A DNA stretch of 64,000 nucleotides from Phymorhynchus buccinoides (lineage: Eukaryota > Mollusca > Gastropoda > Neogastropoda > Raphitomidae). Position 1 is the first letter of the stretch; each line of letters starts with the position of its first letter. The notes under the pieces are model-generated. The model was not told where the DNA came from, ran no database searches, and worked only from the letters and a program-made list of their open reading frames with translations. The DNA lies in the NCBI GenBank assembly GCA_017654935.2, contig CM065698.1, forward strand, positions 45,137,463 to 45,201,462, written 5' to 3'. Position numbers and translations under genes: made by a program. Below, in pieces: positions 57,035 to 64,000 of this stretch.

Positions 57035-58192
57035 ATCATGTGTGTGTGTGTGGGCTCTCTCCCTCCCTCCCCCATGTGTGTGTGTGTGCGCTCTCTCCCT
57101 CCCTCCCCCATGTGTGTGTGTGTGTGCGCTCTCTCCCTCCCTCCCCCATGTGTGTGTGTGTGTGCGCTCTCTCCCTCCCTCCCCCATGTGTGTGTGTGTG
57201 TGCGCTCTCTCCCTCCCTCCCCCATGTGTGTGTGTGTGCGCTCTCTCCCTCCCTCCCCCATGTGTGTGTGTGTGTGCGCTCTCTCCCTCCCTCCCCCATG
57301 TGTGTGTGTGTGCGCTCTCTCCCTCCCTCCCCCATGTGTGTGTGTGTGTGCGCTCTCTCCCTCCCTCCCCCATGTGTGTGTGTGTGTGCGCTCTCTCCCT
57401 CCCTCCCCCATGTGTGTGTGTGTGCGCTCTCTCCCTCCCTCCCCCATGTGTGTGTGTGTGTGCGCTCTCTCCCTCCCTCCCCCATGTGTGTGTGTGTGCG
57501 CTCTCTCCCTCCCTCCCCCATGTGTGTGTGTGTGCGCGCTCTCTCCCTCCCTCCCCCATGTGTGTGTGTGTGCGCTCTCTCCCTCCCTCCCCCATGTGTG
57601 TGTGTGTGCGCTCTCTCTCCCTCCCTCCCTCCCCCATGTGTGTGTGTGTGTGCTCTCTCCCTCCCTCCCTCCCCCATGTGTGTGTGTGTGGGGGCTCTCT
57701 CCCTCCCTCCCTCCCCCATGTGTGTGTGTGGGGGCTCTCTCCCTCCCTCCCTCCCCCATGTGTGTGTGTGTGCGCTCTCTCCCTCCCTCCCCCATGTGTG
57801 TGTGTGTGCGCTCTCTCCCTCCCTCCCCCATGTGTGTGTGTGTGTGCGCTCTCTCCCTCCCTCCCCCATGTGTGTGTGTGGGGGCTCTCTCCCTCCCTCC
57901 CTCCCCCATGTGTGTGTGTGTGCGCTCTCTCCCTCCCTCCCTCCCCCATGTGTGTGTGTGTGCGCTCTCTCCCTCCCTCCCCCATGTGTGTGTGTGTGCG
58001 CTCTCTCCCTCCCTCCCCCATGTGTGTGTGTGTGCGCTCTCTCCCTCCCTCCCCCATGTGTGTGTGTGTGTGCGCTCTCTCCCTCCCTCCCCCATGTGTG
58101 TGTGTGTGCGCTCTCTCCCTCCCTCCCTCCCCCATGTGTGTGTGTGTGCGCTCTCTCCCTCCCTCCCTCCCCCATGTGTGTGTGTGTGTGCG
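57035..58192. repeat. 34-42-bp minisatellite, about 32 units
   Basis: Units (TG)5-6, CGCTCTCTCCCTCCCTCCCCCA. Length varies by TG number, an added CCCT and a GGGG variant. Every reading frame is open for up to 400 codons because the unit contains no stop; none is a gene. Confidence 0.97.
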
Positions 58193-59336
58193 CGCACCTG
58201 CAGATGGATAATAAATTAAAAAAACATTTTGCAATATTTTTCAAGCATCTCAAGTAAGAATTCAATATCTGGCATGTATGGCATATGTATTTAAATAAGG
58301 TGATGGGGTTGGAGTTATTGTATCACCACTTTCTCTTTTTCTGTCGTCCCTTTATTCCAACACCCCCACCCCCAGCTAATGGCAGTGAAGACTTGAGGGG
58401 AGGGAAACCAAAACGGGAGGGGGTGCACTTTATTCTCTCTCATCCTGCTCCCCCCATACCCACTCTCTTTCTGTGACGACAAAATGTAATGTGACTGCAT
58501 AAGAACATCTTTTTTTAAATCCTACAATGATTCAGCATGATTTTAAATTAAGGGATACAAAAAAAATGTATCATCTTCACTGACACAATCCTAAAAATAT
58601 AAAGTTGCTCTTAATACTTTAAGGCATAGACATTTTCTGTATGCATTGGGTTTTTTAATTTTTATTAGTCTACTATCTCCTAATTCTAGTCAGGCAAGAC
58701 AAATAATAAAAAGATTGATGTTTGTTTAGCCGCCAACGTTTTGGGTATGTCGTGATATGCCTATTTCAGTATGTGATACGGACCCCTAACTTCCCACTGG
58801 TATCACACACCTGGAAGAGATTCAATACTGTAAACGAGTTCAACCTCTTCCATGCATACTAAACCAATGGTAGATGGCATTGTTTTGGTACTAGTTAAGA
58901 AACAAACCTTGCTGGCTTCACAACAGCAAGCAGTACGCATGTACCAGCGTGTGTTTCAAGATGGCAAACCAAGCAATGTGTCTTTCACAATGACCAACTT
59001 TCAGCTGTTACAGTGCTGTGGAAGTTGTAGGAGATGTGTTGAATGGTTCTGATAATAATGAGTTGGAAGACTGTATTGGATAATATGACAGTGTTTGTGA
59101 CCACAAGGGGGATGATTACAACCAGCACCACCCCCTTTCCAAATGCTCAATTTTCCTTGCAGTCAATGTGTTAATTTTTTTTTTAAACAAACAGCTGAAT
59201 GCTTAACTTCAAACCAACATATAATTTCAGATGATAGTAACATCAAAATCAGCAAAAAACATTCTTTTTTTCATTTTGGTACATTTGTATATCATAGCTG
59301 TGACTTGAGGTTGCAAATTTTTATTTTTTTTTAAAG

Positions 59337-59388
<52 letters not shown>

Positions 59389-59470
59389 GATACAACTGTA
59401 CATACATCACCCTCTTTAGTTTATGATTCTCAGGTAGTAAGAAATGGAAGGGAGTTAAATGTTGGATGAC
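58193..59470. other. Intron of the NHL gene, unassigned
   Basis: Includes a (CA)n run at 59338-59382. The block at 58730-59050 has short open stretches without recognisable protein similarity. Confidence 0.4.
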
Positions 59471-60429
59471 ATATTTATAGCAATGAATTAGTGAATTTGG
59501 TCGATAAGTTTTTGATCATTCTTCTTAAAAGTCAATAGTGTTGTTTTAGCTTTGAAACTGGCCAAGATAGTGTTCCACAGAGCCCCGCCAGAATAACCTA
59601 AACTTGTCTTAAATGGGTCTAATCTTGGTAGAGGTATAGTGTGATTTTGTGTACATGGCATGCTGATCATTAACAACACATGTATTTATAAGTGGCGGTG
59701 GGGCATTACCTGATAAAATGTTAAACATAAAGACTGCTTTATTGTATTTAAGTTTTAAATTAAGAGGCAATATATCACAAATTGTGTAGTCCTTTGCTAT
59801 TTGTGTTGACGATTGTAACATTAGTTTTAAAGCACGTTTTGAAGACTAGACAGAGGTTTTAAAATGTTTTCACTAGCGCTGTCCCAAACAATTGACGCAT
59901 AATTGATATTAGATTCCATAAGAGTGGTAAAACAATTCTGCGAGGATGGAAATATAGAAAGTGATTTATTTTGGACAGTTGATAAATCTTCTTAGACATA
60001 GATTTGCAGACCATATTTATATGATCAGACCATTAAACATTTTTGTCAATGAAAACGCTATGCACTTTATGGCTGCTAACTTCTTCAATAGCTTTCCCAC
60101 TTATGCAAAGAGGAGATGATCTTAAACAAACATTTTGACGTTTTGGCCTTGTTGTTATAATCATGAATTTAGTGTTCAAAGGATAGAGGCTCATGTGCTT
60201 TATTCCGTCCAATTCATCAATTCGTTTATATTGTTTTGCAATGTACGTATCATTAATCCATAGTCAGAATGAGTTGTGTGAATTGTCGTGTCTTCAGCAA
60301 ACAATTCACACAATGCACTTAGATCGTTAATGTAAATTGAGAATAGTAACGGGCCTAGAACAGAGCCCTGAGGAACACCATACTTTGTCATTCTAGATGA
60401 AGATATAGAACCATTTATAGCCACCACAT

Positions 60430-60430
<1 letters not shown>
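59470..60430 (-). mobile_element. Non-LTR retrotransposon RT relic
   Basis: Minus strand: 60400-60200 encodes the RT core YGVPQGSVLGPLLFSIYIND followed by the catalytic-region variant FAEDTT (normally FADDT). Further frames at 59821-59609 and 59679-59488 give the C-terminus (PRLDPFKTSLGYSGGALWN). Multiple frameshifts; related to the element at 433-1980 but a different lineage copy. Confidence 0.85.

Positions 60431-60431
<1 letters not shown>

Positions 60432-60490
<59 letters not shown>
60432..60490. repeat. (GA)n microsatellite
   Basis: Pure GA run inside or next to the RT relic. Confidence 0.97.
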
Positions 60491-60491
<1 letters not shown>

Positions 60492-61250
60492 GGCTCTCTT
60501 TGTACCACGCACACAAGAACACATACACAAATACTCCTGTATGCAACATACATGGAGGCACACACGCAGACAAACACATATATACAGAGTTCATCCTATG
60601 CACATGTCTTCCCTTGTATTTGCTTCACCTCCACAGGAAGTGTGCTTATTTATAATTAAGATGCTAGGCCTACGTTTAACTGCTTTTCCGAAACAAACAT
60701 AAATGCAGGCATTGCAATCGAATTGGTGGGTCTACACAACAAAGATGGTACATAATTTAAGCAAACAACGAAGAATAAGAAGAATATAACTTGGTCATAG
60801 TTATACATTTAGTTGGGTTTTTTAAACATTTACTGGATGAGAACGAACTTCCCATAAAACATGATTTTTTTTACACAGTTCGGTGGTTTTTATTAAATGT
60901 TATTCACCAGTGATGATAATAGACGAAAAACATAATCAAACTTAGGCCTACTTGATGATATCTATAGCAAATATCATACATATCTCAAGTCGGCCTATGC
61001 TTAACATACAAATCATAATAATTTTGCATCCTCAGATTGTGCCCACAAAACATGATTTCAAAATGAAGAGCGTTTGACCATAGAACAGAAAGTGACGTTA
61101 TATTTAGCTACCTGAGTTGAGCGTACATTGCGGAGTGACGCTCCACGCCGACCACGAGGGCCCCTGGACAGAGGGCAGAGAAGACCACAGGTCAGAGACG
61201 TATCGCAGCGTGTCGGTCCTCCGACCCGCATCCCTGCTGCTAGTCGTCAC
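60491..61250. other. Intron of the NHL gene after the RING exon
   Basis: 61104-61250 remains fairly G+C-rich, with an open frame on minus ending at CTCAACTCAG|GTAGCT. It might be extra exon sequence used with another donor, but it lacks a recognisable motif. Confidence 0.35.
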
Positions 61251-61817
61251 CTGGGGAGCTGAGTTGCTGGCATGGATGGTGCTGCCGCACCATGTCCATA
61301 TGAGCTCCTTTACACGCTTCACACAGCAGCCGGTTGCAGTGACAGCATCGCATCAAACGACCCTCAGCGTGACAAGCTCTGCATCCACCTTCCCTTACCG
61401 TTCCTGCTCCAGGACCGGTTAACTCTGACCTTGTTGGATCATCAAGCCTGTCAGAGCTGTTCGCTGCTCCCCTAGGCTGGCTGGCGCTGGCTCCTGCAGC
61501 ATCGTGTGGGCCATCTCCAGATGGTGGAGCTGCAGTAGACCTGTCTCCGGCAATCTGTGGCAGATCCAGAAAGCCGATGATGGTGAGGTTGTTGGGGAAG
61601 TGGGAGGGTCCCCTGCGAGGCACCACGTGATCGGCCCGACATTCTGGACAGCGGAGCATTCGGGTCAGACGGTTCACCAGCCCCTCCAGACAAGGGCTGA
61701 GGCAAAGCGTGTGTTGACATGGCAACAGTTTGGGTGTTTTTAAGCGATCCAAACACACGGGCATTGCAGCAAGCGCTCCATGTGCTCTGCGGAGTATGCC
61801 AACTCGCCTTCGGCCAT
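61251..61817 (-). CDS. TRIM-NHL/nhl-1-like protein, first coding exon: RING and B-box-like finger
   Basis: ATG at 61817-61815, with TAA codons just upstream in frame, gives MAEGELAYSAEHMERLLQC. After one missing base in the run at 61759-61761 the frame continues PVCLDRLKTPKLLPCQHTLC ... LRCPECRADH, a C3HC4-type RING. A linker follows, then CRACHAEGRLMRCCHCNRLL CEACKGAHMD, a B-box-like zinc site. The proposed donor is CCCCAG|GTGACG (61251/61250). The RING implies E3 ubiquitin ligase activity (family knowledge). It resembles nhl-1/thin proteins, which pair this RING with C-terminal NHL repeats such as those at 54.1 kb. Confidence 0.85.
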
Positions 61818-62190
61818 TTATTAATTGTAAGTGGATGCATAGTCACGCGGAGAGCCTGTGTGCAAGTCACCTATACTCGTGAAAGCCTACATGACGGCTT
61901 CACAACACCAATGGCTCAAACTGCGTTTTAGCCCAAGGAAGATTTAATATGCTGGCTTACATAAAGACCATTTTCATAGACGGCTGAACAGATTACTTCA
62001 ACATGTTTTCCTTTCGTCTTTCTTTTTGGAACATAATCTATTCAGAATCACAGTTGAGCCTAGACGTCCGTCTGCGATCATTGTTTTGAAGAGATGAATA
62101 AGTTATTGCTCTGTCAAACGTGACACAAACTTTCGAAAAAGGTCTAACCAGATGTTACTGTCAAATGTATCTGTCATAATTATGCAAGGT
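61818..62190. other. Upstream of the RING exon (possible 5' UTR/promoter)
   Basis: No TATA box or clear initiator could be singled out. No other gene seen. Confidence 0.35.
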
Positions 62191-62191
62191 C

Positions 62192-62192
<1 letters not shown>

Positions 62193-62240
<48 letters not shown>
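62193..62240. repeat. (GT)n microsatellite
   Basis: About 48 bp of pure GT. Confidence 0.97.
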
Positions 62241-62243
<3 letters not shown>

Positions 62244-62430
62244 CATTGACAGCATCTCTGGGACATCTCGCAGTTAATCTGAAAGAGAAAACATTTATTT
62301 CCTTAACTAGACAGCCCTCCAGGAGGAGGAGTGGGACATCATGCCAGCAGAGGTGAGCTGCGATGTGATCCGCTCCGTGCCAGCCAGGTGCCGGGCTGGT
62401 GTTGCTGCAGGTGGAGGGCATACATCTTAC

Positions 62431-62515
62431 CCGAGATGTGCAGGGGAGAGTCCTTCTGTCCCGACATATGTCTCATCTTAATGGGTTCATCGTCTCTTCG
62501 AACGGTCAACGTGAA
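62431..62515 (-). CDS. Candidate exon of unknown gene
   Basis: On minus, CTGCCCAAACAG|TTCACG... opens an 85-bp block encoding FTLTVRRDDEPIKMRHMSGQ KDSPLHIS and closing with a strong donor, CTCGG|GTAAGA. Composition is coding-like. I do not recognise the protein. It lies upstream of the RING exon on the same strand, but that exon has its own start preceded by in-frame stops, so this may belong to a separate or alternative transcript. Confidence 0.4.
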
Positions 62516-62899
62516 CTGTTTGGGCAGATAAAATGAAAATGTAATTCATGATCTTTGAAACAAAAAACAAAGCAAATAATCTGACTTGAAATATTTTGAC
62601 AAGACGGAATAAAATCAGCAACACCGTGTTATATATTGAAATATTTAGAATCTCATTTTTTCAGAAGTTAATAAAATTTGAAACACATTTTCTTCCACAA
62701 AAGAATGCGTTTCTCTTCTTTTTTTTCCCTTCACAAGAGTATGATTATTCTATTTTATGCAAAGGACTAGCTCGCTGAACCTAGCTCGCTGAACCTAGCT
62801 CGCTACTATGAGAGTGACTATTTGCGACAACCACAAAATGCCGCAAACAAATTTATTCAGTCTTATAGTATAGCGAGCTAGGAATTTTAACCCGACAGT

Positions 62900-62930
62900 G
62901 ACACCCCCCCACCCCCCCCCCCCCCCCTTC
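62900..62930. repeat. C-rich run
   Basis: CCCCCCCACCCCCCCCC-type tract. Just upstream, CTAGCTCGCTGAAC is repeated three times at 62767-62805. Confidence 0.9.
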
Positions 62931-63051
62931 CATTTCTCGGTTATTTCCATTTTTTCAGTCTTGCCTTTCTTACTGCAGATTGAGAACTTCATCCTCTATC
63001 GTTTACTATATTTCACACTAATTTTCATCCATTTACATCATTAAACACATA

Positions 63052-63210
63052 GGGGAAGACGGGGTAAAAAGCGCATGGGCGGGTAAGAAGCCCACCCGAA
63101 TTATCTCATGAAATAAAGCAAATTTCAGTCTCATTTTGCCCATGACACGAGCGTTAATGTTTAGCATTCGTATTATGGGCAAATTTGACTGAAATTTTCT
63201 TCCCCTACAT
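63052..63210. mobile_element. Foldback element, copy 2, right arm deleted
   Basis: GGGGAAGACGGGGTAAAAAG to ATGGGCAAATTTGACTGAAA matches the 48727 element. Most of the right arm is missing and only TTCCCCTA remains. Confidence 0.85.
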
Positions 63211-63234
63211 TCAATAATAGTAGAAGATAAAGAC

Positions 63235-63720
63235 AAGACGGAACAAGCGCGGATTCGGAATCGTTTGTGGCAGCGGTCTATTTTTACCACTCCAATCATT
63301 ACATACACTGAGTCGCCTCCCCTTGCTTTTCAATCATTTCATCTGTAAACCAGAATGTTATCTCTGTACCATTTCGTAACTTTTTATATATTTTGGAAAA
63401 CGTCTAAAACTATTTATGTTTATTATTTTGTACGCTTCAGTATACAATTCTTTCCATACCTAAGGACTAGATATGACAACTGAAATGTTACTTTATGCCC
63501 AAGTATTTTTTTCTCTTTTACAATATGTGCGACAATTTGGGACCGACCGACAGACCGACAAAGTGAGTTATAGGTTTGTGCCACAAACAAACAAGCGCGG
63601 ATTCGCAATCGTTTGTGGCGTGCGACAATTTTGGACAGACCGACAGACAGACAGACAGACAGACCGACAAAGTGAGTTATAGGTTTGTGGCTTGTGCCAC
63701 AAACAAAAGAGCAATGAACC
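63235..63720. repeat. Repeated ACAAGCGCGGATTCG / AAGTGAGTTATAGGTTTGTG units with (GACA)n
   Basis: AACAAGCGCGGATTCGNAATCGTTTGTGG occurs at 63243 and 63592; GACAAAGTGAGTTATAGGTTTGTG at 63557 and 63666; CAGACAGACAGAC between them. Confidence 0.8.
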
Positions 63721-63917
63721 AGGACTGTGACAAATGCTCCGCGGCTGTTGTGTGTACTGCACTACATAGGGAGGGGGGTCCTATTAGATAATGGCATATA
63801 TCATGACTGCGATTAATTATTCAACAAATATAATTAGCTAAAAAGGTTCATGAAATGCAGCTTAATGTTTGGTAAGAAAGGCAAGTGTGAAAATTCCGGG
63901 AGAGCCGAGAAATGTAA

Positions 63918-63936
63918 GGGGGGGGGGGGGGGGGAC
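63918..63936. repeat. G-run
   Basis: About 18 consecutive G residues near the window end; length is likely to be error-prone. Confidence 0.9.
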
Positions 63937-64000
63937 ATCTTGACTTTTACCCCCACTCAATTACAAAACAAAGTATTAATTACAGACCTGGTATTGCAGT

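Noticed and set aside
57004..58265. Several overlapping open frames of about 390-435 codons on both strands
   Set aside because: All come from the stop-free 34-42-bp TG/CT minisatellite; there is no splice or codon evidence and all frames are equally open.

Overview
The window looks like nuclear DNA of an intron-rich, repeat-rich animal, most likely a marine invertebrate and probably a mollusc (inferred from gene structure and repeat types; no marker proves it). Two conserved protein-coding genes can be read with confidence. They point towards each other and are separated by about 15 kb of mostly repetitive DNA.

Gene 1 (+ strand, about 5.8-38.9 kb) is a polyhomeotic/PHC-type Polycomb (PRC1) gene. 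Fifteen exons were placed by hand from splice sites and reading phase. They cover a Gln-rich N-terminal part, a long low-complexity linker, the HD1 motif, the FCS zinc finger and the C-terminal SAM domain. The phases join to about 1085 residues if one surplus base in exon 8 is allowed for. The start codon was not found and may lie before the window. Introns are packed with transposon relics and tandem arrays.

Gene 2 (- strand, about 61.8-54.1 kb) is a RING/NHL protein of the TRIM-NHL type, resembling RING finger protein nhl-1/thin. The RING exon and its start codon are at 61.25-61.82 kb, and the last exon with six NHL repeats is at 54.1-55.5 kb. The coiled-coil part expected between them was not found. 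Two single-base frame breaks and one in-frame stop interrupt it.

Mobile DNA: non-LTR reverse-transcriptase relics (0.4-2 kb, 3-5.5 kb, 59.5-60.4 kb), a solo LTR with a 5-bp target duplication (49.3-50.1 kb), a tRNA-derived SINE (about 41.7-42 kb), a U2-snRNA-like fragment (42.2 kb), several families of TTAA-flanked inverted-repeat elements, TA-flanked MITEs, large foldback elements, and a CAGACCTG-ended family with four exact 6-bp target duplications. Three of the longer members of that last family keep traces of an N-terminal protein; in two of these it includes a zinc-finger-like stretch.

The most unusual pattern is that four separate exon edges of the PHC gene, splice sites included, have been copied beside or within about 1.5 kb of the true exon: the donor edge of exon 7 and the acceptor edges of exons 10, 14 and 15. 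The exon 15 array carries twelve extra acceptor-plus-exon units upstream of the true SAM exon. In addition, many other acceptors are preceded closely by microsatellites or minisatellites.
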